24,994 nucleotides of DNA from a virus (IMGVR_UViG_3300047370_000219:1-24994); one strand, 5' to 3'. Shown: positions 1-8,335, numbered from the stretch's first letter. Program-made: numbers and translations. Notes: generated by a model from the letters alone, not told the origin.

Positions 1-2152
1 GCGTTGCAGTAGCTGACACCTCGCCTAAGTCTAGATTTTCTTCTCGGTATATACCTCTATTGATTAATATAGTTCGATAGGCTGTACCATCGCCTTCGTC
101 CAGAGACTCGAAGTTATTGGTATATCTTGCACTGCGACTGTTTACCTCGAGCTCTGGCAATGCAGGGATCTCTGGAGTGAGTAGTTCTATTGGTGTCTCT
201 GGTAAAGGAGGTGTCTCAGGTAGGGTTTTGGGTAGTTGTTCTGATGCAATATTCTTCGGATCGTTAAATCGAACTTGTGCACCATCAATATGTGTGTTCC
301 CACTACTGTACGAAGACCTCTGTCCAGTGATTTGCTCCACCAGACCAGCTCCAAAGTAGTAATCCGCAGTCCCAGTTAGGTAGTAGCCAGTGGTTCCATC
401 GACACAGCGACTGAAGTTTCCTCCAAAGTGCTCGCTATACGACCCTCTGCGAATGTGTATGCCTGAGCCATTTACATTAAAGGTCTCGTTGCCATTGATT
501 TCGATATCGCTGTTGCCAGCCACTCGCTCAAACTTGTCTCCCACCACATCTAAATTGTAATTGCCTTTTACTATGGTACTATAATTTCCCGCAATAGTCA
601 AGTTTACATTATTGTTGACTATCACATTACATTCGCCTTCGATATTGACAGTGGAACCAGCCTTGACATACAGGTTAGCATCCCCTCCTATATACTGCGT
701 CTCGTTTCCAGACACTATACTGTATAGATTCCTAGATGACTGCATATAGCGATCGCCCACTACATGGTCGACGAGTGTCCCATTATGGTCGTATTCAAGA
801 AAGGATCCTGGAGCAGAGAACAACGAAAGTCGCTCAGCTTCTGGAGTATCGTCGAGTTCTATGCTGTGACCTGTCTCTGATTGTAGCACCTTGTTGTAAG
901 GATACTCAGCATTATATGGCACATCAGTCGTGTCCCAAGTCTCTCTGCTTGAATTTGTTTCATCAGATGAAGACAACAACGCAGACACTGCTTTTTGAAC
1001 CCCCACAAATCGCGACGCTTCCTTCACATACACGGAGGTCTTATCCAGTTCTTCAGCTCTTACCAGCCGACTCAAGTCACTCTCATTAGTATATTTGGGA
1101 TAACTGTATTTTTGCGTAGCCAGTCCGAAACCCTTATACTGCAAAAGGTTTCCAGCTTTGCCTGTAAACACACTGCCGTCGATATTCGCATCACCTACAC
1201 TTAGTGCGGTGTCACTCAGCTTATTGATACCGAGATTAGTTGGTATGCCTTTTGAAAGAAAACTGGTCGCTTCCGATGCTCGTCGAGTGTTCAAAATACC
1301 AGTTAAATCTCCCGATTTTTTACTATAATTTGCCAATAAATTGGCTGCAGATTCGAATTTACCACTGTTTAATTGTGCGATGGGAGAAGCTGTTCGTAGT
1401 TGTTCAGGAGTGAGATTATGTGCGAATGAAGCCAATGCGTCATACATACTGCTTGTGACTGGCTTACGAATATTCTTTGCGAGTAATCCTTTGAGTTCGC
1501 TGGGTGCGTTGATATGTCTTTCGAGCTCAGATGCAGCTTCAGTTGCAGATACTGCTCCTGGATAAGTTAATGTGACTGGACTGCCTTTCCATGTCTGTTG
1601 TCCATGACCGATAGTAAACTTGCCATCTGAGTCTTTATATGGAGCTGAACTGAATGGATAATTCTTCTTAACCTCTTCGAGTCCCTCTGTTGAGACCTTA
1701 TGTGCCGTGACTGGACGAGCTTCTTCGAGTGTGGTTTCGCTATTGCTAGAACCTTCGGGTGCCGAGCTCTCTACGAGTTCCCCATCTTCGCCCTCCGTGA
1801 TATTGTTGAGGAAGTCGAGTGCTTTACTGTTCTTTTTATATGAGAGACCCTCTTTTTCGACTGGATCTTGCGGTACTCCAGGAACACTCCCGAGTACAAT
1901 CGGCATTTGCTCATCTGGATCCGTGAAACAAACTGCTACAATACTTCCGATAACCAGTCCAGGATTATAGCCGACCCCAGAGATACCAGCACTGGAAGTA
2001 GGCTGGATAACGATCGCCCACGGCAAATCTTCAGTAGGCAGTATAGCAATATCGGTATTATGTACTCCGTGGACTCTTACTTTGACTCGACCCAGCTTGA
2101 GAGGATCGTTTCTATTCTCTACAACACCTGTATAAAGACTCATTTTAGCCAT
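1..2152 (-). CDS. 5: Baseplate hub and tail lysozyme gp5 (partial, C-terminus beyond left edge)
   Basis: This is the T4 gp5-type cell-puncturing protein of the central tail spike. The reading frame is open from ATG 2152 to the left edge, giving 717 visible residues; T4 gp5 has 575. Residues 1-100 form an OB-fold-like N-terminal domain. Residues about 155-290 are GH24 lysozyme-like, with YKDSDGKFTIGHG at 172-184 and a late LNTRRASEA motif. From about residue 470 there are repeated V-x-G octads (HVVGDRYMQ, YIGGDANLYV, IAGNYSTIV, VKGNYNLDV), the mark of a triple-stranded beta-helix needle. A proline-rich stretch with PETP repeats follows. In T4L the catalytic Glu lies nine residues before the catalytic Asp; here that position is Tyr165 (before Asp174), so the lysozyme domain may be inactive. 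ATG 2152 is preceded by GGGAGAG and starts one base after the stop of the gp27-like gene. An in-frame ATG at 2143 is an alternative start. Confidence 0.9.
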   Translation of the reverse strand, partial: MAKMSLYTGVVENRNDPLKLGRVKVRVHGVHNTDIAILPTEDLPWAIVIQPTSSAGISGVGYNPGLVIGSIVAVCFTDPDEQMPIVLGSVPGVPQDPVEKEGLSYKKNSKALDFLNNITEGEDGELVESSAPEGSSNSETTLEEARPVTAHKVSTEGLEEVKKNYPFSSAPYKDSDGKFTIGHGQQTWKGSPVTLTYPGAVSATEAASELERHINAPSELKGLLAKNIRKPVTSSMYDALASFAHNLTPEQLRTASPIAQLNSGKFESAANLLANYSKKSGDLTGILNTRRASEATSFLSKGIPTNLGINKLSDTALSVGDANIDGSVFTGKAGNLLQYKGFGLATQKYSYPKYTNESDLSRLVRAEELDKTSVYVKEASRFVGVQKAVSALLSSSDETNSSRETWDTTDVPYNAEYPYNKVLQSETGHSIELDDTPEAERLSLFSAPGSFLEYDHNGTLVDHVVGDRYMQSSRNLYSIVSGNETQYIGGDANLYVKAGSTVNIEGECNVIVNNNVNLTIAGNYSTIVKGNYNLDVVGDKFERVAGNSDIEINGNETFNVNGSGIHIRRGSYSEHFGGNFSRCVDGTTGYYLTGTADYYFGAGLVEQITGQRSSYSSGNTHIDGAQVRFNDPKNIASEQLPKTLPETPPLPETPIELLTPEIPALPELEVNSRSARYTNNFESLDEGDGTAYRTILINRGIYREENLDLGEVSATAT

Positions 2153-2153
2153 T

Positions 2154-3410
2154 TTAAGCACTCTCCCGCAGTTTTGCTAGGTCAACTAGCATACTGTCTT
2201 TAAAGATCTCCATCGAGCAGGTATGAGCTTTGGAAGTGATTTCATGACCGATACTGCCAATGAGATAATTCCCTGAGAACATAGGATCGAGCATATCAGT
2301 ATCCTTATCCGTGGCTTCTTTTCTAAATGTAGATAAATTCACCACTCGACCAGCAGTATAGTCCATTCTGCCTGGAACCTCGATATTCAGTACGAAAGCA
2401 CGAGTATTGGCGATGGCTGATGTTCTTTGTAGGAGTGAACGCTCTACCGATGTATCACCGAAACCTTTATGCATATTCTCATGAGTGAGTAGTTGAAAGC
2501 TGGATGCATTTTCGTTGGCGATAACATCAGGAGTACTCAGTGGATATTTGTTTAGATGACTGCGTTCTTTAAACTGAGCCAAACTGCTGTAATTGGATTT
2601 GGTATAGGTTTTGGTTGTCATATCATAGTTTCTCAGTTTGTTGATAAACACACCCTGTCGAAGTCGTTCAAAGAAATTAAATCCTTCATGCATAAACATC
2701 TTACTGATTCTTTTGTAAGACTCATCCGCATCTGACCCATCAGGTGACTGGTTATCTTCAATAAATTCTTGTATCACTGGTCCATTGTACAGTTCTGATA
2801 AGCCAAGGAAGTTATAGCCATCTCTATTTTCAAAGAAGATATAGTCAGCGTGTCCTTCTTTATTTATTGCTCGTTCCGTGACGAAATCGATGGCTCTTGT
2901 CGGTGACCAACCATTACATATAAAGCGAGTACCATTTACAGTCGGTGTCATGTTCAGTTGCTTCGTACTCTTTAATCCTTGTGCATCTTCAGCTACCAAG
3001 TCCTGTATGATATTGCTACAGAAACCTTTTTTGGCAGCATCGATACTGTTGTTTCTATCTTTCACAGCATCACTGTTAATGAAGTGAAGCACATACCCAG
3101 TCTCAGTATCACCAAGACTTATTCTCTCAGTCAGTTTGAATATGTAGAATGTACCTTTGAATTTACTTTTATCCATCTCAGGTGTTTGTATATCTATCTG
3201 TATCAGTTCTTGACCGATAAGTGGCATACGATTGATTAGATCTTGCGAATCAGTAATTGCTACTTTACCTGTGATGAATGGGGAAAAGATATCTTCGAAC
3301 AGCTCAATACTTAGAACCTGCTCTCTTATATCTATTTTTGAACCACCAGCGACTAACTCAATTGCATTAATTGTTACATCACCAGCGAATGCGACTCCTG
3401 CCTGTGCCAT
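2154..3410 (-). CDS. 27: Baseplate central hub protein, gp27-like
   Basis: A 418-residue protein lying directly upstream of gp5 and downstream of gp53 in the baseplate operon. In T4 the partner of gp5 is gp27, a trimeric hub that links the tail tube to the needle; size (T4 gp27 is 391 residues) and position agree. The N-terminus (DVTINAIELVAGG, then VLSIELFEDIFSPFITGKV) is the beta-barrel opening usual in tail hub proteins of the gp27/gpD type. The C-terminal part (NIEVPGRMDYTAGRVVNLS, then FSGNYLIGSIGHEI) resembles the second barrel, where these proteins describe a flow-through surface. No catalytic motif is seen. The assignment rests on fold-like patterns and gene order more than on strong sequence identity, so the gene number is less certain than the role. 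It is separated from gp5 by a single base and is probably translated in step with it. Confidence 0.75.
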   Translation of the reverse strand: MAQAGVAFAGDVTINAIELVAGGSKIDIREQVLSIELFEDIFSPFITGKVAITDSQDLINRMPLIGQELIQIDIQTPEMDKSKFKGTFYIFKLTERISLGDTETGYVLHFINSDAVKDRNNSIDAAKKGFCSNIIQDLVAEDAQGLKSTKQLNMTPTVNGTRFICNGWSPTRAIDFVTERAINKEGHADYIFFENRDGYNFLGLSELYNGPVIQEFIEDNQSPDGSDADESYKRISKMFMHEGFNFFERLRQGVFINKLRNYDMTTKTYTKSNYSSLAQFKERSHLNKYPLSTPDVIANENASSFQLLTHENMHKGFGDTSVERSLLQRTSAIANTRAFVLNIEVPGRMDYTAGRVVNLSTFRKEATDKDTDMLDPMFSGNYLIGSIGHEITSKAHTCSMEIFKDSMLVDLAKLRESA

Positions 3411-3413
3411 AAT

Positions 3414-3911
3414 CTATATTTCCATTTTTTTAAACTCACGCACTATCTGCATAGCTAGTGTGGGAGTGACGATCTTTATTCTCCTCTTGGCTTCGTTTCT
3501 TTCCATCTCATATTCACGATGTGTTTGACCAATCGACCCTGCTACTGAAGAATCAACTACCAACCCATCTTTCTTATACCATTTGACAGTATCAGGCGAT
3601 GCATAGTTAGCAGTTATCATAGCAGTTAGAGCATCATGCTCCAGTGGGAAGTCATTTACATAGTCATAGCGATTATTGATGAGCATAAGGATCCAGTGTA
3701 AATTAGGATCCCCATAAAGTCTCTCAGCTAAGTTTTCGATTGTTTCATACTGCTTTATGTCATAAAACTCATAAGCAGTTATGTTTTGTAGTATTTGTTT
3801 CCTAAGTCTTACATTGGTTGTGATATCAGTAAGTACTTTGAGCTTCTCGTCATTACCTTCTCGTGTAATGTAGTATATCTCGTTGAATTTTTTAAAATAT
3901 GTATCAGCCAT
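3414..3911 (-). CDS. 53: Baseplate wedge protein gp53
   Basis: A 165-residue protein with the gp53 signature: an N-terminal segment ending in YYITREGNDEKLKVLTDI, then a LysM-like core at about residues 45-85 (YEFYDIKQYETIENLAERLYG then DPNLHWILMLINNRYD). In T4, gp53 joins the wedges to each other during baseplate assembly. The C-terminus (EMERNEAKRRIKIVTP and IVREFKKMEI) is the usual charged tail. The gene sits between gp48 and the hub gene; its stop is three bases before the hub start, and its ATG overlaps the gp48 stop region, which fits one late operon. No unusual features are seen. Confidence 0.85.
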   Translation of the reverse strand: MADTYFKKFNEIYYITREGNDEKLKVLTDITTNVRLRKQILQNITAYEFYDIKQYETIENLAERLYGDPNLHWILMLINNRYDYVNDFPLEHDALTAMITANYASPDTVKWYKKDGLVVDSSVAGSIGQTHREYEMERNEAKRRIKIVTPTLAMQIVREFKKMEI

Positions 3912-5194
3912 TATTGACTCATATCTGGTTCAACACCATCTGCTGGGGTTTGCTCTTTTGGAGGAGTTTCACCCATCGCCCCAAGATGCCCTTTAGTAAG
4001 GATAGATAGTTCTTGAAAGGATAATGTCATGTTAATTTGTGTAGGAGCTCCATTATCGAACGAAGTAAACTGACCCTGTGGTGTATAGTTTACATTCACT
4101 TCTTTTAATACAGCTGATGTATGTTTGTGTATATATGGGTTTATAGAGTCACCAATATAGTAGAATATCTCAAACTCTCCTGGATATAGGTATAAGAAAC
4201 CATCATCATCTTTAAACTCAGGATGCATGTGATATTTAAATGTGTTTACAATATTTCGTATATTGTTTGACTCTTCGCCAGAGCGAGGGAAGAACTGGTA
4301 GTCATACTGAAAGGTACGAAAGTCCATGTTCTTGAATATTTGTTCTTTTTTCGGGTTAGGAGCAACACCTGCCATGGCTTGTATTGCTTCACTTCCTGGA
4401 ATATTTTGTAATGCTGCTGCTTGAGCAACACCAGCAGATCCTGCTGTTAAATCATTTACTAGACCTGCTATAGATTCTGATGCAGGTTTTTTACTTGACA
4501 AGTTTTTTACCAAGTCAGTTGCACCTGCAGCAAGTACATCAGCACCTTGCATAAATGCTTGAGTCATAAATGTTTCTGCTTCTTCATACTGAGCACCAGA
4601 ACGAATAGCAAAGTTGTTAGGCATGTGTAAAGCGATAGCATGCTTCATTCTTTTTAGTGGTTTGGAAAACTTCTTACCGAGTGCTGAAGGATTTAAACTG
4701 TCAAAGTTTCCTAATGCTCCTGTTGATACAGCACCTGCTGCTCCAAGTGAAGCAGCACCTTTTGAAATCCCACCAGCAGCACCTGAAAATAATCCACCAA
4801 GTAAAGCACCAGCACCTGCTCCTGTTAGGAAACTACTTCCTATGGCAGCAAAATTACTGAAGCCAGCACCATTAATAGCACGACCAACACCTGGATCTAC
4901 ATCCTCAAGTACTCTTGATGTGTCTTGTGCTATCTTAGATTCTTGCCTTTCATTAATAAAGAACATAACATAATTGCCACCATAATCTGGGACATTTAGT
5001 ATATCTTCTGGATATGATAAGTGCGTGACTGCATAAGAAGGACTCTTATTCGTTTCTTCTACTGCATCATTTAGATCCTCATCAGATACTACTGCTTGAC
5101 TTGTACGAGTAGTAGTTGTTGATGATGTGGAACTGTGATGTGAGTGCGTGACCGACCCAGCGTTTTTTAATGATGCACCCCTTGCTGATGACAT
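3911..5194 (-). CDS. 48: Baseplate tail-tube initiator/cap gp48-like
   Basis: A 427-residue protein. Its C-terminal half (FRTFQYDYQFFPRSGEES, FKYHMHPEF, YLYPGEFEIFYYIG, VLKEVNVNYTPQGQFTSFDNG and INMTLSFQELSILTK) is a tail-tube-like beta-barrel, as in T4 gp48 and gp54, which seed tube polymerisation on the baseplate. The N-terminus is rich in Ser, Thr and His. Residues about 110-180 form a long Gly/Ala-rich, weakly hydrophobic insert (GAGAGALLGGLFSGAAGG) that T4 gp48 lacks in this form. This makes the protein longer than T4 gp48 (364 residues). It is the first gene of the leftward baseplate operon, with a CTAAATA late-promoter-like site 36 bases upstream of its ATG. gp48 is preferred over gp54 because of the neighbours, but this is not certain. 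Confidence 0.78.
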   Translation of the reverse strand: MSSARGASLKNAGSVTHSHHSSTSSTTTTRTSQAVVSDEDLNDAVEETNKSPSYAVTHLSYPEDILNVPDYGGNYVMFFINERQESKIAQDTSRVLEDVDPGVGRAINGAGFSNFAAIGSSFLTGAGAGALLGGLFSGAAGGISKGAASLGAAGAVSTGALGNFDSLNPSALGKKFSKPLKRMKHAIALHMPNNFAIRSGAQYEEAETFMTQAFMQGADVLAAGATDLVKNLSSKKPASESIAGLVNDLTAGSAGVAQAAALQNIPGSEAIQAMAGVAPNPKKEQIFKNMDFRTFQYDYQFFPRSGEESNNIRNIVNTFKYHMHPEFKDDDGFLYLYPGEFEIFYYIGDSINPYIHKHTSAVLKEVNVNYTPQGQFTSFDNGAPTQINMTLSFQELSILTKGHLGAMGETPPKEQTPADGVEPDMSQ

Positions 5195-5207
5195 GTATAT
5201 TTGACCC

Positions 5208-5215
5208 CTAAATAG
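5208..5215 (+). promoter_or_regulatory. Candidate late promoter CTAAATAG for gp4
   Basis: CTAAATAG resembles the T4 late consensus TATAAATA. It lies 24 bases before the ATG of gp4, in the 45-base gap between two diverging late operons. Function is inferred from similarity and spacing. Confidence 0.5.
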
Positions 5216-5230
5216 TAGTTGTATAGGATA

Positions 5231-5237
5231 TATTTAG
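5231..5237 (-). promoter_or_regulatory. Candidate late promoter CTAAATA for gp48 operon
   Basis: On the minus strand this site reads CTAAATATAT and lies 36 bases before the gp48 ATG. It is placed beyond the rightward site at 5208, so the two transcripts would overlap at their starts. Confidence 0.5.
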
Positions 5238-5239
5238 TT

Positions 5240-5707
5240 ATGTTTCACAAAAGAAAATACACCCCATTAAATCCCGAGAAGTACGAAGGAAACCCAACGA
5301 ACATTATTATGCGTTCTAGTTGGGAAACTCGTTTCGCTTCTTGGTGCGATAGATCTAATCATGTGTTAAAATGGAGATCTGAAGAAACAGTTGTGCCTTA
5401 TAGATCGCCAGTAGATAACCGATTGCATCGATACTTTATAGACTTTACAATAAAAGTCAAAAATAAACATGACCAGATACACACCTATTTAGTTGAAATA
5501 AAACCAAAAGTACAATGCTCACCTCCTAAATTTACTGGAAGAAGGACAAAAAAGTATTTGGCTGAGTCAAAAGCATATACTGTAAATGCAGCCAAGTGGA
5601 AAGCAGCAGAACAATACGCATTAGATCGTGGTCAAAAGTTCATTATATTGACTGAAGATGAATTAGGTCTTACATGGAAGACTGGTCTAGATAAAAAGAC
5701 TAAATAG
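5240..5707 (+). CDS. 4: Head completion nuclease gp4 (gp50/gp4 family)
   Basis: A 155-residue protein from the ATG at 5240. It carries the gp4 head-completion pattern: MRSSWETRFASWCD, then VLKWRSEETVVPYRSPVDN, RLHRYFIDFTI and TYLVEIKPKVQ. The D...E-x-K arrangement (FIDF, then LVEIKPK) is that of a PD-(D/E)XK nuclease. T4 gp4 acts after packaging, before the tail joins the head. The frame extends seven codons upstream to a TTG at 5219, but ATG 5240 is favoured: it gives the usual NPEKYEG start region, has AGGA upstream, and sits at a sensible distance from the promoter-like site at 5208. It opens the rightward late operon. The last codons and stop overlap another CTAAATAG site. Confidence 0.85.
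   Translation: MFHKRKYTPLNPEKYEGNPTNIIMRSSWETRFASWCDRSNHVLKWRSEETVVPYRSPVDNRLHRYFIDFTIKVKNKHDQIHTYLVEIKPKVQCSPPKFTGRRTKKYLAESKAYTVNAAKWKAAEQYALDRGQKFIILTEDELGLTWKTGLDKKTK
5700..5707 (+). promoter_or_regulatory. Candidate late promoter CTAAATAG for the thermonuclease operon
   Basis: CTAAATAG spans the last two codons and stop of gp4 and lies 20 bases before the next ATG. This is the same octamer as at 5208 and 8328. It may be internal reinforcement of the late operon. Confidence 0.45.
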
Positions 5708-5727
5708 TAGAATAAAAAGGAGATATT

Positions 5728-6177
5728 ATGCCCCAACCAAAACTGGGAGATCCAACTGATTTTTCATACAGAATACATAAAGTCACAAAGATAGTCGATG
5801 GTGATACCATTGATGTTATTATTGATATAGGATTTGATATAATGTATAAGTCTAGAGTGAGAATGTTTGGTATCGATACACCCGAATCAAGAACAAGAAA
5901 TAAAGAAGAAAAGATCCGAGGTCTTTTAGCTAAGAAATATTTGACTGAAGCATTAAAAAAAGGTAAGAATCTTTCAATCAAAACATACAAGGATTACGAG
6001 ACTGGTAAGTTCGGTAGAATACTTGGCGATGTATGGATAGATGGTAAGTCTATCAATGCTCAAATGATTAAAGAGTTTATGGCTGTACCATATCGTGGTC
6101 AGTCAAAAGAAGCAATAGAAAAACTACATGAAGCAAACAAACTTATGCTTCAACGACTAGGAAAGATAAGTGGCTAA
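5728..6177 (+). CDS. Thermonuclease (staphylococcal nuclease-like)
   Basis: A 149-residue SNase-fold protein, predicted to cut DNA or RNA in a calcium-dependent way. The family motifs are in order: VTKIVDGDTIDVIID (residues about 16-30), RVRMFGIDTPESR (about 45-57, with the catalytic Arg and Asp positions), KEEKIRGLLAKKYL (catalytic Glu region), KFGRILGDVWIDGKSINAQMI (about 92-112; second catalytic Arg in GRILGDV) and AVPYRGQ. No signal peptide is seen, so it should act in the host cytoplasm or the virion. It has a strong AAGGAG eight bases before ATG 5728. Such nucleases recur beside head genes in marine T4-like phages; a role in host DNA breakdown or DNA trimming is an inference. Confidence 0.9.
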   Translation: MPQPKLGDPTDFSYRIHKVTKIVDGDTIDVIIDIGFDIMYKSRVRMFGIDTPESRTRNKEEKIRGLLAKKYLTEALKKGKNLSIKTYKDYETGKFGRILGDVWIDGKSINAQMIKEFMAVPYRGQSKEAIEKLHEANKLMLQRLGKISG

Positions 6178-6757
6178 AACACCAACACAAACTTTTTTCG
6201 ATAAGGCAGCAACTGACCCAGACATTGCTAAGAAAAGCAGAGGATGGTTTAATAAAGAAGTTGTAAGGTTGCGTCAACTGCGACCTCAGCCAAAGGCAAT
6301 CATGACACAAGCAGGTCGTTCTACACGATTACTTCCTGGCAGGATGTATATGTTTCAATATGAAGCCAAAGGTGCTGATACATTACCATACTTTGATAGA
6401 TTCCCTTTGGTGTTTCCTTTTGAAATACAATCAGAGTATTTCTTAGGTTTAAACATGCATTATCTACCATACCTATTACGCATTAGATTGTTAGATAGAT
6501 TGATGACATACGCATCAAACAAAAAGATGGACGATACTACACGATTGAAGTTTCAATGGAACACTATACGAGGATCGTCAAGGTTAGCACTCGGCAGACC
6601 TGCTGTAAAAAAATATTTAAAGACACAAGTAAAATCACAATTCTTACAAGTAAACTCAGCCAACTGGAATACTGCTATGATGCTACCAGTTGAAAGATTT
6701 TCAGGTGCTACTAGGGATCGTGTTTGGAGAGAAAGTTTAGAAATAGCACAAGGATAA
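6170..6757 (+). CDS. Conserved late protein, possibly DNA end protector gp2-like
   Basis: A 195-residue protein that uses a GTG start at 6170, overlapping the thermonuclease stop by eight bases, with AGGA upstream. Recognisable blocks are SRGWFNKEVVRLRQL (about 23-37), RLLPGRMYMFQYEAKGADTL (about 53-72), YFDRFPLVFPFEI, FLGLNMHYLPYLLRIRLLDRL (about 92-112) and a basic C-terminal half ending in NWNTAMMLPVERFSGATRD. I recall closely similar proteins in the structural region of cyanophages and other marine T4-like phages, sometimes labelled DNA end protector (gp2). T4 gp2 binds packaged DNA ends against RecBCD. That name is tentative; the position next to gp4 agrees with it, but no diagnostic motif is seen. 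Confidence 0.6.
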   Translation: MAKTPTQTFFDKAATDPDIAKKSRGWFNKEVVRLRQLRPQPKAIMTQAGRSTRLLPGRMYMFQYEAKGADTLPYFDRFPLVFPFEIQSEYFLGLNMHYLPYLLRIRLLDRLMTYASNKKMDDTTRLKFQWNTIRGSSRLALGRPAVKKYLKTQVKSQFLQVNSANWNTAMMLPVERFSGATRDRVWRESLEIAQG

Positions 6758-6763
6758 TATTAT

Positions 6764-7585
6764 ATGAAACTGCCAGAATACGCAGAGTGGTCTAGAGAAA
6801 AATTACACAACTCAAAAATACAGGGAATATTCCGACATGGCGAATACCCTATGTTAGATGAAGTCTTTGACCACATACTCCCCCTCTGCCCTGCCTTACT
6901 AGAAGAAGTATTACTTCCCTATGAAGGAGACAATATACAACAACGATTAAATAAAATGTATGAAGAGGATACTTTACCTGTATTTGAAACTGCTGGGTAT
7001 AAGGTGGCGAAAGAAGCCAATGTAGGAAATAAACAGTTAGGTAAGAGAAACCTCGACAGTTGGCATGCTTTTAATTTAATTTGGAATCCAGGAGAAGCTG
7101 GTAAAGGTGTAATGGAAAAGCGAATGAAAAAGAATCGTGATAGATTACCAGTGTTAAGATCTATTTTAGAAAAATATGAACAATGGATAAATGTAATTAC
7201 TTACTCAATGATTGCCCCAAACTCAGTTGTACTGCGTCATACTGGTCATGAAAATAAAGATGGTAAGTATTTAAGATTACACTTTCCCCTCCATATTCCT
7301 GAAGGTGATATATTCCTAGAGGTAAATGACGAGGAGATACAATTTAGCGAAGCACCTTTCGCATTTAATAATCAAATCGTACATTCAGCACACAACAGAA
7401 CAGGTAAACATAGATTGGTCATGATACTAGATTTATATAGACCATTCCTTGGCATACCCACATCTTATTACATAACTAAACTACAAGACCTCACTGGTTG
7501 TACAGATAAATATCTGGTTGACTACGAACGAGATGGGGAAGTATTAAATCCAAGTTGGAAGTCAGGAGCAATAGATAATGATTAA
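6764..7585 (+). CDS. Aspartyl/asparaginyl beta-hydroxylase-like 2-oxoglutarate oxygenase, copy 1
   Basis: A 273-residue protein whose C-terminal half matches the aspartyl/asparaginyl beta-hydroxylase family (Fe(II)/2-oxoglutarate dependent). The key residues can be lined up with human AspH: His159 in RHTG (H679), Arg171 in YLRLHF (R688), His207 in FNNQIVHSAHN (H725) and Arg217 in KHRLVMILD (R735). The spacing between the two His is 48, close to 46 in AspH. This family binds iron with two His and no carboxylate, which fits. Residues 1-140 are a distinct N-terminal region (FRHGEYPMLDEVF) shared with the next gene. The substrate is unknown; a protein side chain is likely from the family. The next gene overlaps its 3' end by eight bases, so the two are probably translated together. 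Confidence 0.83.
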   Translation: MKLPEYAEWSREKLHNSKIQGIFRHGEYPMLDEVFDHILPLCPALLEEVLLPYEGDNIQQRLNKMYEEDTLPVFETAGYKVAKEANVGNKQLGKRNLDSWHAFNLIWNPGEAGKGVMEKRMKKNRDRLPVLRSILEKYEQWINVITYSMIAPNSVVLRHTGHENKDGKYLRLHFPLHIPEGDIFLEVNDEEIQFSEAPFAFNNQIVHSAHNRTGKHRLVMILDLYRPFLGIPTSYYITKLQDLTGCTDKYLVDYERDGEVLNPSWKSGAIDND

Positions 7586-8327
7586 TTTGCCATGGTGGTC
7601 AGAAATACCAAAACAAAGACTACGAGAAATACAAGAACAAAAGATATTTAAACGAGGAGAGTATCCTAAGTTAGATAATATATTTGATGAGTTATCTGCT
7701 CAGAAAGATAATCTAATAAATGACCTCGTTGGTCACTTAGATGAAAAGTGGAGCATGGATAAAAAATTACAATGGGTGTTAGATAATAAAGCTGTGCCTG
7801 TAATGAGTAGGGATAGTATGGGTCATGCTTCAGGTAGTAAAGATAAGAAACCAGCAAAGCTAGACGCATGGCAAAATGTATATTTAAAATACCAACCACC
7901 CTCTACAATATATCGTGATACAGAAGGAGAGAAAGCCAGACCCCAGTATCCTACAGCAAATAAGATATTAAAGCAGTATGAAGAAGTCGTTCCTATCGCT
8001 AATTATAGCATATTAGTAAAGGATTCGGTAATACATAGGCATACTGGACCTGAGAATCGTCGTGGACATCACCTGAGAGTACATATACCACTACATATAC
8101 CCAAGGGAGATATATTCTTAGAGGTAAATGGTTCAGAGGTGGATTGGTCTGATTGCTTCGGTTTTAATAATCAATATACTCATTCTGCTCATAATTATTC
8201 CTTCGAACACCGACTAATACTCCTGATTGACTTTGATAGGAGATATTTAGACATCCCTCCAGGACTTGCTTACGATAAAATGGAGCAAATAACTGGCGAT
8301 CCCAACATAGAATATAAAAGAATCTAA
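7578..8327 (+). CDS. Aspartyl/asparaginyl beta-hydroxylase-like 2-oxoglutarate oxygenase, copy 2
   Basis: A 249-residue diverged paralogue of the preceding gene. Shared features are the N-terminal FKRGEYPKLDNIFDEL block (about 24-39) and the oxygenase half with His155 in RHTGPEN, Arg167 in HLRVHI, His202 in FNNQYTHSAHN and Arg212 in EHRLILLID. All iron- and 2-oxoglutarate-binding positions are kept, so both copies are probably active. The middle region (about 50-130) differs from copy 1, which suggests different substrates or partners rather than a recent duplication. It lies immediately before the tail tube gene, so it should be expressed late with virion proteins. Modification of a virion or host protein is an inference; no direct substrate evidence is present. 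Confidence 0.83.
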   Translation: MINLPWWSEIPKQRLREIQEQKIFKRGEYPKLDNIFDELSAQKDNLINDLVGHLDEKWSMDKKLQWVLDNKAVPVMSRDSMGHASGSKDKKPAKLDAWQNVYLKYQPPSTIYRDTEGEKARPQYPTANKILKQYEEVVPIANYSILVKDSVIHRHTGPENRRGHHLRVHIPLHIPKGDIFLEVNGSEVDWSDCFGFNNQYTHSAHNYSFEHRLILLIDFDRRYLDIPPGLAYDKMEQITGDPNIEYKRI

Positions 8328-8335
8328 CTAAATAG
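8328..8335 (+). promoter_or_regulatory. CTAAATAG site just before the tail tube gene
   Basis: The same octamer as at 5208 and 5700, but only four bases before ATG 8340. If used as a T4-type late promoter it would give an almost leaderless mRNA. No Shine-Dalgarno sequence is seen before this ATG, which makes that worth testing. Confidence 0.35.

Noticed and set aside
5219-5239. Upstream TTG start for gp4
   Set aside because: No ribosome-binding site fits it, and it would place the start between the late promoter site and the better ATG at 5240.
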